In this document: positions 8,555 to 16,989 of the stretch, in pieces
Layout of the letters: the number at the start of each line of letters is the position of its first letter
Numbering within the stretch: position 1 is the stretch's first letter
Source of the DNA: Ophiothrix spiculata
Taxonomy: Eukaryota; Echinodermata; Ophiuroidea; Amphilepidida; Ophiotrichidae
Strand: one strand, 5' to 3'
DNA: 20,613 bases
Assembly (NCBI GenBank): GCA_000969725.1
Contig: JXSR01S015816.1
Notes under the pieces: generated by a model
Database searches by the model: none
What the model was told of the DNA's origin: nothing
The model's input: the letters and a program-made list of their open reading frames with translations, nothing else
Position numbers and translations under genes: made by a program

Positions 8555-8636
8555 GCGTGTGCGTTGTTGAACACAGCACAGCTGCAGGAGACGCAGCGCG
8601 CGTTGAACGTGTGACTCTCGCATCAGTATTTATATA
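8555..8636 (-). promoter_or_regulatory. Candidate minus-strand promoter: TATA-like site plus CpG cluster
   Basis: On the minus strand tatataaata (8636-8627) is followed by about 70 bases holding eight CpG dinucleotides, including cgcgcg around 8597-8602. The rest of the neighbourhood is CpG-poor. A TATA box followed by a GC-rich start region is the layout of many animal core promoters, and the expected start would fall near 8606-8610. No downstream gene is visible and no initiator consensus is clear. An 84-codon minus-strand frame (8783-8529) runs across the patch and would conflict with the promoter reading. This is a weak, purely compositional call. Confidence 0.2.
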
Positions 8637-8783
8637 TTTACTTGCGGATGAAGAAAAGCGCCATAATTCCCGAATATTTAGTGTTGAGTATAATTGGTCC
8701 AAGCTCAGGATATACTGATTACTAAACCCTGCACTACCTTTATTTGCAAGGGACGGGACGTATAACAATTTATGAACATGCAT

Positions 8784-10250
8784 TCACAAATAAAATCACC
8801 AAGAAATGAAATGCTATCATCTGTAACAAAAACTGAGCTTTTTATAAAACATAAATCTTGCAATGCAATACATCTTCATGTAGCTGTTAAAGGTGAGTTT
8901 ACACTGTGACGAATTGGGGGTAACGACAAGCAACGTAGACCTGCGTATTGCAGTTTTGAATTTTACGCCCGTCATTGTTAGTTAAAGTCAGTTAATGCTC
9001 ACACACGCTACTAGCCACGCACACTATCGTTACTATCAGTCGTTTTCAGTTACAACTTTTTAGTTGCAAATACAGACTATCCAGCAACATAATCAATTAT
9101 AAGAACTTCAAAATGACAAATTACAGTATCTGTGTTGATAAGCTAAATTACGCATGGGTTCACTGATGTAGAAACGATGACCATTTCAGATGCTTTATTT
9201 TCATCAATCAAAGATCTAAGAACAGTTGATAGTTCTTTGGATAAGTTTAAAAAGTGTGGATAGTTAATTTTCAGTTCTAGAAACAGCTGATAGTTTGCCA
9301 ACCAAGAACTGGTTTAAGATACATCAATATTGAAGTAACAGTGTAGCCACGATGTGGATAGCAGTAGATTAAAGGTATTAGCCATGATCCACTTGGATAT
9401 GAAAACTTGTGAAAACTTCTTGAATCAAAGAAAGACCGTAATATAATCAAAACAAACAAAATCATATTACTTGCTCTAAATAGACAATTTTTAGCCGAAT
9501 TAATAATTGGAGTTCTGTCAGCAGTGTTTCTATTTTTCTAATGTTTGAGATTCTAAATGTACTGCTGTTGATTTAAAAGTGAATATTTTTCTTTTAGGAA
9601 GGTTAAATATACTTTAAAAAAAACTTCACTGAAAAATACTGTCAGCAACAAAGAAGTTTAAACTTTAAGAATTTAGAACCTATTTCTAGAAACACTATCA
9701 CTGAATTTCTCATTCTCTGGAGAATGATAAATTAAAAGCACAAATAATTGTCTGTTTTACTATAAATGTTCAAGTTCAACAAGAATGTTTTTTTTCTAAA
9801 AATGCAATAAAATCAGTAGGTGTTGAGGAAAGTTGACCTTCACTTTAATGATCGTGGCTAATGCCTTTAAAGCAGGGAAAAACAGGGAATTTTCCCCCTG
9901 ACTTTTACAAAATGCCACAATCAAGGAAATTAATGCATTTATGAGGTACTTATTTCCACAAGATATGCATTCAGACCAAGTCCTGGTAAAGATATGTGTA
10001 TGATAAATGGGTCAGGGTGACTAGATAAAACAATTTGGATTTATAAGCGTGGAATAGTAAACATGGGAAAAGAGCACAAAATATTTTATGGCTTCCCACC
10101 ATTCATAATAAATCTGTTTAGTTTTGCTTTCTTTATTGGTTGCCAATCTTTCTTATGTATTTACTTCAAATTTATACAAATATGAAAACTCACAAGCTCC
10201 AAATTATTTAAAAACCTCATCATTATTTATAATTTTCTGAAGTTTATGCA
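8784..10250. other. Long stretch with no gene or repeat recognised
   Basis: About 1.5 kb of AT-rich DNA. The best frame is 62 codons on the minus strand (9277-9465), with no motif. Around 9230-9290 the words gatagttctttgg/gatagtttgcc and ggatagtt recur loosely. No tRNA boxes, long inverted repeats or splice-bounded frames can be supported. Confidence 0.4.
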
Positions 10251-10515
10251 CCCGGGGGAGGGGAGAGTCAAATATGAAATGGATACGGGTGTAAGGGCCG
10301 CGCTCCGACAGGCTGGGGCATTCGGTGAGAGCACAGGTTCAAAAATAAGGGGTCATTGGGTGCGAGCATAATTTTTGGCATTCTGGGAGAGAAATATACC
10401 AAAATATGAGGGCTCATTGGTCAAAAAATGAGGGGTCTTTGGGTGAGAACATGATTTTTGGTCTTTGAGTGTCAGCGATGCTGAAAAAGGGGGTCTTTTG
10501 ACCCTTACCTACGTG
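10251..10515 (+). repeat. G-rich tandem-like repeat (ggggtc.ttgggtgagaac)
   Basis: The block begins cccgggggaggggagagtc and contains degenerate units of about 33 bases. One runs from aaggggtcattgggtgcgag to atttttgg (10345-10378); another, gaggggtctttgggtgagaa to gatttttgg, lies at about 10429-10461. Weaker units (catt.ggtgagagcac, ctgggagagaaa, gagggctcattgg) lie between and before them. It ends near cctacgtgtgacctcc. G content on this strand is far above the flanks. I recall similar runs in other marine invertebrate genomes, but no function is known to me. Confidence 0.6.
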
Positions 10516-10519
10516 TGAC

Positions 10520-11240
10520 CTCCAGAATGGGACTAGCAACATTATAATTCATGGTGATCTTCCCATAACTCCAAGGAACAAAACAAAATCCAGTCATGAG
10601 GCATTGCATATCTGTACAGGTTTCATTATGTGCTTACAAGTTACTATATGTGTATTGTTTGTTTCGCTACTAGTTTGTCTAAATGGCCTTCAATTATTTT
10701 TAGCTATCGCTTTTGTATTCTATTATATACATATTTAAAAATACTATGAACTTTGAGGAACACTCCAAAACACCTACACGTAGTATTCAGCACGTGAAAT
10801 GCAACATATGTATACAAACATGACCACATTTTGACATGAGAAATTCAAGGAGGCATGAAACACAGGCAGAACAGGTTAAATGGTCCGTATAATTTGGTTT
10901 TGCTTTGACACTATGATATGGAAGTTTTCCAAACTGAAAATGCTGTCTGTCGGAACTCTTGGCAGTACTTCCAATAACTAGGCCGTGTAAAATAAATTTG
11001 CGTTTCATGTTTGAGTTTACAAAATTAAAAAGGAAGAGCTAGAAGACCATATGCTTTAAGGTTTGCTATTATGCATTACAAAATGTCACATAACAAGACC
11101 TTTTCTGACGGTCATCAGGTAAAGGTCCCCCTGACAATTTATTCCCATATATTTCATAGCTCCTTTACTAACTATATATATATGTGTGGTGACACAAAAA
11201 CACCCAATAAACCAGCAAGACGATTGCAGCTTCAAATCAC
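10520..11240. other. No gene recognised
   Basis: AT-rich. A 73-codon minus-strand frame (10787-11008) and overlapping opposite-strand frames of about 65 codons near 11.1-11.27 kb have no recognisable motif. A short (TA)n run (atatatatatgtg) lies at about 11174-11186. Confidence 0.35.
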
Positions 11241-11420
11241 GCCTTGTCTTTTTAAAATTACTGGTGAGTGACAAATCTTTCTCCTCAAAACTTGTCAGGT
11301 GAGCAGTAGGCGAGTGATTTAATTCACTTGTATTATTACACCTAATGTATGTGAGTAAAAAGTTTTTCTCAGCTTCATTTAAGGTGAGTGATCACTCTCA
11401 CTTGCCTCAAAAGACAAGGC
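11241..11420. mobile_element. Inverted-repeat element of 180 bp, weak MITE candidate
   Basis: The ends gccttgtctttt (11241-11252) and aaaagacaaggc (11409-11420) are perfect 12-bp inverted repeats. Just inside each end is a ggtgagtga motif (11263-11271 and 11383-11391), and related words (aggtgagcagtaggcgagtg) lie between. No further pairing or target duplication is clear. It may be a decayed MITE or a cluster of ggtgagtg repeats. Confidence 0.45.
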
Positions 11421-11871
11421 CTGTCAAATGTTGCAAAAGGGCTAATCTTGCTCAAATATCCCCCAACTTTCAATGCCCACTAGTTTACAGGAGCTTTTAT
11501 CTCTATGCTAATTGTATATCGAGAACATCAGACAGGGAACAAGCAAATTTTCTTATTAGACCCAAGTAGGATATAATTATTCAATGGTTTGTTCCCATAC
11601 ATAATTGGATGATTGAACTGCCGCAAACATTTTACACACCATACTAGAGTGAAATAGACCAAAGACAGTACCATTGATTAAAATTAATTGTACATATGTA
11701 TCTTTATAATTAAAATTGACTAAGAAACAAACAGATTGAAACCTTTTCTTTTCACTTTCTTTTCAATTGCCAAACATTTTCCGATAAGTGCCAAAGATTT
11801 GGCAGCCACCCTACAATGGTTTAGACCTTTGAGAAAAAGGGACTTCTTTGAAATTGTAGTTTCTATTTATA
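11421..11871. other. No gene recognised
   Basis: AT-rich. A 74-codon plus-strand frame (11345-11569) begins inside the preceding element and shows no motif. Confidence 0.35.
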
Positions 11872-12033
11872 TCATTACTTTATTCTACAAACTTGGGAGT
11901 TATTCTCAGTGAATAGTTAACCCTAACCCATAAACCCAACTTGTACACTTACCAAAGTATTTTAGCATTCAGATTTAGGTCATTACTTTGTTCTACAAAC
12001 ATAGGACCTATTCTCAGTGAGTAGCCCTAACCC
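11872..12033. repeat. 108-bp-period duplication ending in telomere-like CCCTAA
   Basis: The stretch tcattactttattctacaaa through tattctcagtgaatag (11872-11916) repeats at 11980-12024 as tcattactttgttctacaaa through tattctcagtgagtag, at an offset of 108. Each copy is followed directly by CCCTAA-type units (aaccctaacccataaaccc; ccctaacccttaccctaa). The telomere-like tract is therefore part of the repeated unit and not a separate microsatellite. Confidence 0.7.
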
Positions 12034-12295
12034 TTACCCTAAATGCTTAATAACTAGTAATAATAACTATTACAATAAAACTCTAATTAGTGACTCGCAG
12101 GTCTATTTCATAGAATGTTTACATTATTAAACACAGTTAAACAAACACCATGTAATTTGTAGGCCACAGCATCTGCGTCCATATTACATTGTACAACATT
12201 AAAACAATAATACAAACATCCAATCTCCGCAGGCAACGAAGCGCACAATACATTGACACAAGCATGGATAATGATAATGAGATGGTAGCCTAATG

Positions 12296-12417
12296 GTCTG
12301 TCCATATGCATTGCACGACGTCCATCAATGCATAGTCTTTTACACACGCTATTCTTTGCGCATGGTGCATGTGAAGACTGCGCATCGATGGGCATCGATT
12401 GATGCATATCGACAGAC
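12296..12417. repeat. 122-bp imperfect hairpin, two 44-base arms
   Basis: The left arm is 12296-12339 and the right arm is 12374-12417. The outer 16 bases (gtctgtccatatgcat with atgcatatcgacagac) pair at 15 of 16. The inner 17 (catcaatgcatagtctt with aagactgcgcatcgatg) pair at 15 of 17. A poorly paired 11-base segment separates them symmetrically, and the loop is 34 bases. It may be a decayed foldback transposon or a transcribed hairpin. A 99-codon minus-strand frame crosses it but looks fortuitous. Confidence 0.6.
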
Positions 12418-12419
12418 TC

Positions 12420-13326
12420 TGACTATAAACCATTATCAACTCAGCCACACCTGATCCTAATGCTTAAATTTTCAACAACAAAACCGCAAAAGTTTCAGGT
12501 GGTTATTATATAAAGTGCAACATAGATATGCAACACCAAACATTACACTGCTTAGAATCTCAACTCATTTCATACTAAAAGACTACTTACATGTAAAATA
12601 TTTTTAAAACTAAACATTAAGTTCTGACCAACATGCTACAAGTATCTTTCTTAGTATGACATGGGCTTTTTGCAATGCAAAGTCATATTTACATAAAATA
12701 ATAGCACTATTAATAAGAAATTCAACTTTTATATCACAAACAGATTGATATCTATTTAACAGGTACAGTCAGAATAACTAATGGACAAAAAACAAGAAAA
12801 CCAATAACACCAAAATTTAAGCTGACAACATTTCTTAATTTAGCAATAAAGCACGGTATACAGCAATTAAGATTTGTAACAGAAACAAATAGCACCAAAA
12901 AAGTACAATTCCCAATTAGAGCAAATGTTTCAAAGTCTTGTATTGCATGTGCAGTACGTAAGCAGTATATCGTATTTGGTTGCAATTTTGGAGTTGGAAA
13001 AAGTTTAAAAAGTCTCCAACACACTTAAAATGTAAAAGTCTGTACATTTGGATATAAAATGTTTGCCACATATTGAAGCAACTAAAATGACATAGAACTC
13101 CATTTAATTGTTATGTGTAGGCGCAGCATGCAAAAATGTTCAGTTAACTGCAGGTTCAAAGTTGCAGATATTCTTGCTCAGATTCTTAATGACACTTATG
13201 AAAATCCACACAATTTTATTTTTAGTTGATTTCATAATCTACACAAACGAATTGAAAATATTCTGTAATTGCCAAATATATCAATATCACCTTGTTTAGG
13301 CTTTCGCCACGGAAACCACACTTGGT
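12420..13326. other. No gene recognised
   Basis: AT-rich. A 90-codon minus-strand frame (12752-13024) translates to a Phe/Val/Leu/Ile-rich string that could mimic membrane segments. In AT-rich DNA such composition arises by chance, and no family is recognised. Confidence 0.35.
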
Positions 13327-13340
13327 ACTTGGTACCAAGT
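13327..13340. repeat. Perfect 14-bp palindrome
   Basis: acttggtaccaagt reads the same on both strands. It lies a few bases outside the left telomere-like end of the SINE-like element that follows, and is preceded by another ttggtac word. A role is not evident. Confidence 0.5.
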
Positions 13341-13344
13341 AAGC

Positions 13345-13616
13345 TTAACCCTAACTGATCATGTAACTTTTCTCATTTCTAGCCTATCTCCTCGAAAAGG
13401 GAAGGGTGCTGAAAAATGCGCGTTTTCACCAGGATTCGAACCACTGACCTCCCGTTTCCCAAGCGAGTCATACCCGTAGCAATCCACCGCGGAGACGCTG
13501 CCCGGCCAGCGATTTGGTCCCTGCATATAACCCCCGTCTATGACGTATCGGGACTTAGCGCATTTTCATGCTTTTCTAAAGTGAGATTTAGTGAGATCTG
13601 GTTCTGTTAGGGTTAT
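13345..13616 (-). mobile_element. tRNA-headed SINE-like element, copy 1, inverted TTAGGG-like ends
   Basis: On the minus strand a consensus polymerase III B box, ggttcgaatcc (13442-13432), sits about 45 bases downstream of a degenerate A-box region (tccgcggtggattgcta). A conserved block (gtctatgacgtatcgggact, 13537-13556) is shared with the copy at 18203-18444 at the same distance from the B box (about 105 bases). The boundaries are ttaaccctaac (13345-13355) on the left and gttagggttat (13606-13616) on the right, an inverted pair of telomere-like motifs. The acceptor-stem regions do not pair, so this is not a functional tRNA gene. Copy 2 has the same architecture, so the ends are probably element ends. 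A 64-codon plus-strand frame inside is spurious. Confidence 0.65.
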
Positions 13617-13669
13617 GGAAGATTATTATTTACAGGGCTCCAAGATGTTTTTTAAATTCAGTTTTGAAT

Positions 13670-13742
13670 GCAGGAGGAAGACCTGAGTGCCCGGAGAAAA
13701 ACCTGCGGAAGCAAGTATGGACTGAAAACCAAATGCACATAT
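13670..13742 (+). repeat. Fragment of a widespread repeat (gtgcccggagaaaaacctgc)
   Basis: The string from caggaggaagacctgagtgc through ccggagaaaaacctgcggaa to ggactgaaaaccaaatgcac resembles a fragment I recall from dispersed repeats of many marine invertebrates, where it often lies next to tRNA-like sequence. One frame gives ECPEKNLRK, commonly mis-annotated as protein. It directly follows SINE-like copy 1 and may belong to a neighbouring insertion. This rests on memory, not on a second copy in this window. Confidence 0.4.
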
Positions 13743-14209
13743 CAACATCAAAAAGAAACACCTCCCAATGCAAACTGAGTTGAGGAGCTAGCTTAACTTT
13801 CATTTATGAATGTAAAACTCTCATTCATCTTGGTTGGAAAGTTTTCTACATTACTTAACTTTCATTGTGCTTTAATTGTTTCGACGTAATTTGTATTTGA
13901 GTAAATTAATAAATTAAATTGTGGTGGTTGTGTGAGGTAGAAATTATTGGAAACACATACTATCATCTTCTTGCAACTGTTGTGCAGGCCTCACTGAGTG
14001 AATATAATCGAAAAGGCGGTTGACCGAAACGAGGTTGGAAAACAATCAGGGGTAGAATACGCTATTCTTCCAATACAGACTGCAATTACATGCACGAGTA
14101 TAAATCGTCTGTACGTGAGACTGATGGCTTTAGGTCAATCCCCTCTGAAGGATGGTGATCTCACATGATATATTTACCCAACTCTAAACACTTCATGTAA
14201 GGAGCGAAA

Positions 14210-14365
14210 AAGATCTACAATATCTGACCCAATGCTCCCACCAAGCCAGATAAACATCAGAGCAAAGGTTCTGAGATTCCGTTCCTCAAAGGCAGCCCTC
14301 ACCGGGTAACAAACCTGGGCCCTTTGCGTGCAAGGCAAGATTGCTAACCACTACACGAAGGCATT
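14210..14365 (-). mobile_element. tRNA-derived SINE, decayed, minus strand
   Basis: The minus strand begins tgccttcgtgtagtggttag (14363-14344), with a good A-box core (tagtggttagc). A decayed B box (aggtttgttaccc, 14316-14304) follows at tRNA spacing. A non-tRNA body containing ggaacggaatctcagaacc and gtttatctggcttggtgg runs toward lower coordinates. The body's limit near 14210 is a guess; it could continue toward 14.0 kb. The decayed B box and lack of an acceptor stem rule out a tRNA gene. Confidence 0.6.
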
Positions 14366-14369
14366 TCAA

Positions 14370-15148
14370 GAATTAAGCTGAGGTTTGGTCTGAAAAGCAG
14401 CACACAACTGAACATCAAACATCAAAATATTGAATCACAATAGAGCAGGAGCAAGCATTCATATCAACAACACTAAACACTGATGCAAGCAATATAAAAC
14501 ACAATTTAACAACAACTATCAATTTAACAACAACCAGCAAAAACAACATTTCTACAAAAGACACCATGTACCTATTACGCTTGTTTTTAGCATTGTTGTA
14601 ACTTTGTAAAGGTGATGATTTATGATAATGTGCGGAGAATTCCTTTGGACTTAATATAACTGTCGGTTGCTGTGCGACATTCCTATTAGCAAAGATTGAA
14701 GCTGCTCTAGTGGTTAGCCATGTCATTCTACGAAGCAGTGGTAATGGTGAGGAAAAAGTGAAATAAATAAATGTAAAATGTTACGTTGTTAGTTATATAA
14801 AGCACAGATTTAATAGAGGATTCCAAAAACACTACCAAATATGGAATATTGACAGTAATTTAGGGTTTAGCAATGAAATACAGCGTCCGTGTGACGGAGT
14901 GCCCTGCAGCTACTATTCAATTTTGTAAAACATACTTGTACATGTGCGATCAATAAATCATTGATTGCGACTTATTCCGTGTAGTTCAATTAGACCAGGG
15001 GAGACACTTAGTCCCATTACAACGGCATTACAAATGGAACTGTAGAATACATGAGCATTTGTAAATGCATCCACAGGTTTGGAAGAGCTGCAAAAACCCA
15101 TGTGGATTCCTGCAAAAGAAATTTGATCACTTTTCAACAAAGGCAACA
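14370..15148. other. No gene recognised
   Basis: A short duplication with gttgttaaattg-type words (as aatttaacaacaac) lies at 14502-14533. A 103-codon minus-strand frame (14415-14726) passes through it and becomes low-complexity (LLVVVKLIVVVKL), so it is rejected as a gene. The remainder is AT-rich and featureless. Confidence 0.4.
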
Positions 15149-15381
15149 GGTGCGTAGCCAGGATTGCTTAATCCACGGTGCGCAATAAATCCTAGTCCAA
15201 AAACATTGATGGGTCCAGAGGTCGCTACAGGGCTACCTGCCTGTATTGGACAGGTCGTCAAATGTATTATTAGCAGTAACTAGGACTATTGCGTCCTTTT
15301 TTCGTTGTTTTCCTATTGTTTTTATTTATTTTCTCTGTTTTTGTAGACCCCCGGGGTGCGCGCACCCCTGGCTACACAATG
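15149..15381. mobile_element. MITE-like element, short inverted ends, candidate 7-bp target duplication
   Basis: The ends tgcgtagccagg (15151-15162) and cctggctacaca (15367-15378) are inverted repeats with one mismatch. The sequence ggcaaca flanks the element directly on both sides (15142-15148 and 15382-15388), as a target-site duplication would. Near the right end is the palindrome ggggtgcgcgcacccc (15353-15368), much more GC-rich than its surroundings. At 233 bp with no transposase it is non-autonomous. A 77-codon frame (15246-15479) crosses the right boundary and is not a gene. Confidence 0.65.
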
Positions 15382-15388
15382 GGCAACA

Positions 15389-15796
15389 TCGTCCCAAAAT
15401 TGACAGTCCAGCACTTTCTGTCGGGTTGTTGGTGTGTGTTTTGGAATATCTTTTAAATCTGCGGTACAAAGCCATATAAGACATACAGTCAAATTGTCAG
15501 TAAGCCTCTCAAATACAGATGGTGTTATTCAGAAACACATAAATCTACAACTAATGGGTGAGGTGCCACACTATTATGAGTCATCAGGAAAAATGGGAGT
15601 TTCTACAGTTTTCAAAGCACAATTTGTGACAAAATATCACATTTGTATCAGAGAAATATTGTTTGCGGTAACAAAAAATGTAGGCCTGCTAATCATTAAT
15701 ACTGTCCTACAGAGGGGTGGAGGGCATGGTATATTTCTACAAAATTTCCATGAGCAGAGTTCAAACACTTGCTATCCTTTATCACCTATTGTGAAT
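15389..15796. other. No gene recognised; contains most of a 140-codon frame
   Basis: The longest open frame of the window (15434-15856, plus) starts here and runs into the foldback cluster, whose repeated modules supply its last 20 or so codons. The translation upstream of the palindrome (for example GEVPHYYESSGKMGVSTVFK) has no motif I recognise and no upstream exon or promoter. It could be an exon remnant or decayed transposon, but chance is the simplest reading. Confidence 0.25.
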
Positions 15797-15917
15797 TTAT
15801 ATCATGATTGCAGTGATTTGAGCCGTGCAAAAAAAAATTTCCATTGCACGGCATGAAACAAACCTGTGTGATATCATGATATAAAACAAATATTGAATGC
15901 CTATGCACGTGCAATAG

Positions 15918-16018
15918 TACAAAATATATCATTCGGTCAAATTTGGACTGATCCATTTCACTCGGCTACGCCTCGTGAAATAGAAAAGTCCAAATTTGAC
16001 CTCATGATATATTTTGTA
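15918..16018 (+). repeat. H2 hairpin, first copy
   Basis: The arms are 15918-15949 and 15987-16018. The outer 15 bases and inner 15 bases pair perfectly, separated by a 2-base mismatch. The 37-base loop holds its own foldback, atttcac (15955-15961) with gtgaaat (15975-15981), around tcggctacgcctc. The copy at 16275-16375 appears base-for-base identical by eye. Confidence 0.85.
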
Positions 16019-16274
16019 TTATATCATGATTACAGTGATTTGAGCTGTGCAATAGTTTGTTCTATTGCACGGCATGAAACAAACCTCTGTGATATCATGA
16101 TATAAAACAAATATTGAATGCCTATGCACGTGCAATAGTATACAAATATTGAATGCGTGAGAGTGCAATAGGCATTCAATATTTGTTTTATATCATGATA
16201 TCACACAGGTTTGTTTCATGCCGTGCAATAGTACAAACTATTGCACGGCTCAAATCATTGTAATCATGATATAA

Positions 16275-16375
16275 TACAAAATATATCATTCGGTCAAATT
16301 TGGACTGATCCATTTCACTCGGCTACGCCTCGTGAAATAGAAAAGTCCAAATTTGACCTCATGATATATTTTGTA
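16275..16375 (+). repeat. H2 hairpin, second copy, same direction as first
   Basis: Appears identical across 101 bases to 15918-16018, including the asymmetric loop (gatccatttcactcgg...gtgaaatagaaa), and in the same direction. It sits in the opposite arm of the large palindrome, so the loop is flipped relative to the surrounding H1 and S modules. Confidence 0.85.
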
Positions 16376-16440
16376 CTATTGCACTCTTAGGCATTAAATA
16401 TTTGTATACTATTGCACTCTCAGGCATTCAATATTTGTAT

Positions 16441-16925
16441 AATGACATACATTAGCCTAGTTCAAATAATTTGTAAATGCATGACAATTTTGTTAACCCA
16501 TTACTAATTCTATTCACTGGAGTCAGTAAGTACAGATAATCCCCACTTGAGACTTTGCAATCCATAACAAGTCTTTTGTGTTTACACAAGCAAAAGCAAA
16601 GTAAAATATAGCCTATAGATCCCATACTTTGATTGACAGTTCTCTTTTATGCGGTAAGACTAATTAATACTTTTTTTGTCAATTACAATTACGTAAACCT
16701 TTGTAAATGAAAATGTTGTCTTAATGAAATAATTTACAAAGCATTCGAACAGACCAAGTGTCTCTTACTAGATTTGTACAATCAAAGCCCATTATCTCAA
16801 AACAATAATAATAGCCATATCAATTATATAATATTAGCAATATCAATTTTCATATCAAGATATTGGGAACACTATCCAAGGCCAAAAAAAAAAAAGTTTG
16901 TTTCTGGTAACATGCTTTAAAAGTA
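16441..16925. other. No gene recognised
   Basis: AT-rich with homopolymer runs (an 11-base A run near 16885). Nothing else supportable. Confidence 0.35.
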
Positions 16926-16926
16926 C

Positions 16927-16987
16927 AATGCGGTATGCGCTTTTTTATTTTTTACTTTTCGAAAATGCAATGCGATATGCGCTTTTT
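16927..16987 (+). repeat. Two-copy repeat, period 42 bp
   Basis: aatgcggtatgcgcttttt (16927-16945) recurs as aatgcgatatgcgcttttt (16969-16987), each followed by a T-rich run. The atgcgc words stand out in AT-rich surroundings. Confidence 0.6.
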
Positions 16988-16989
16988 CT

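Larger units (their letters stand above)
15798..16437. mobile_element. Modular foldback cluster containing a 518-bp palindrome
   Basis: Three recurring modules make up the block. H1 is a hairpin of about 85 bp bounded by tatatcatgat/atcatgatata with an inner gccgtgcaa/ttgcacggc stem: 15798-15883, about 16019-16104 and, inverted, about 16187-16273. H2 is a 101-bp hairpin with 15-bp (tacaaaatatatcat) and 15-bp (ggtcaaatttggact) stems: 15918-16018 and 16275-16375. S is the unit caaatattgaatgcc: 15887, 16108, 16143, and inverted at 16171, 16390 and 16423. Together they form a palindrome with arms 15887-16123 and 16169-16404 around a 45-bp centre. No transposase frame is present; 61-70-codon translations in the arms are repeats of the modules. 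It looks like a foldback-type non-autonomous transposon, possibly two head-to-head insertions. Confidence 0.85.

Noticed and set aside
12108..12407. 99-codon minus-strand frame
   Set aside because: Overlaps the 12296-12417 hairpin and shows no motif.
12752..13024. 90-codon hydrophobic minus-strand frame, possible membrane protein
   Set aside because: Phe/Leu/Ile/Val richness is expected from AT-rich DNA; no loop charge pattern, start context or homology that I recognise.
13432..13495. Possible true tRNA gene on the minus strand
   Set aside because: The B box is consensus but acceptor and D-arm pairing fail, and a sibling copy with the same non-tRNA downstream block exists at 18.2 kb.
14415..14726. 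103-codon minus-strand frame
   Set aside because: Low-complexity hydrophobic run from a gttgttaaattg duplication; no family recognised.
15434..15856. Longest open frame in the window, 140 codons on the plus strand
   Set aside because: Its end is built from palindrome modules, it has no recognisable motif and no supporting upstream signals. Chance is likely in 20 kb of six frames.
15893..16105. 70-codon frame over the H2 and H1 modules
   Set aside because: The same peptide fragments (KSKFDLMIYFVL-like) recur wherever the modules recur and on the opposite strand, so it follows from repeats.
15798..16437. CRISPR-like array, because short units recur with spacers
   Set aside because: Repeats alternate in orientation, spacers are themselves repeats, and the DNA is eukaryotic in character.
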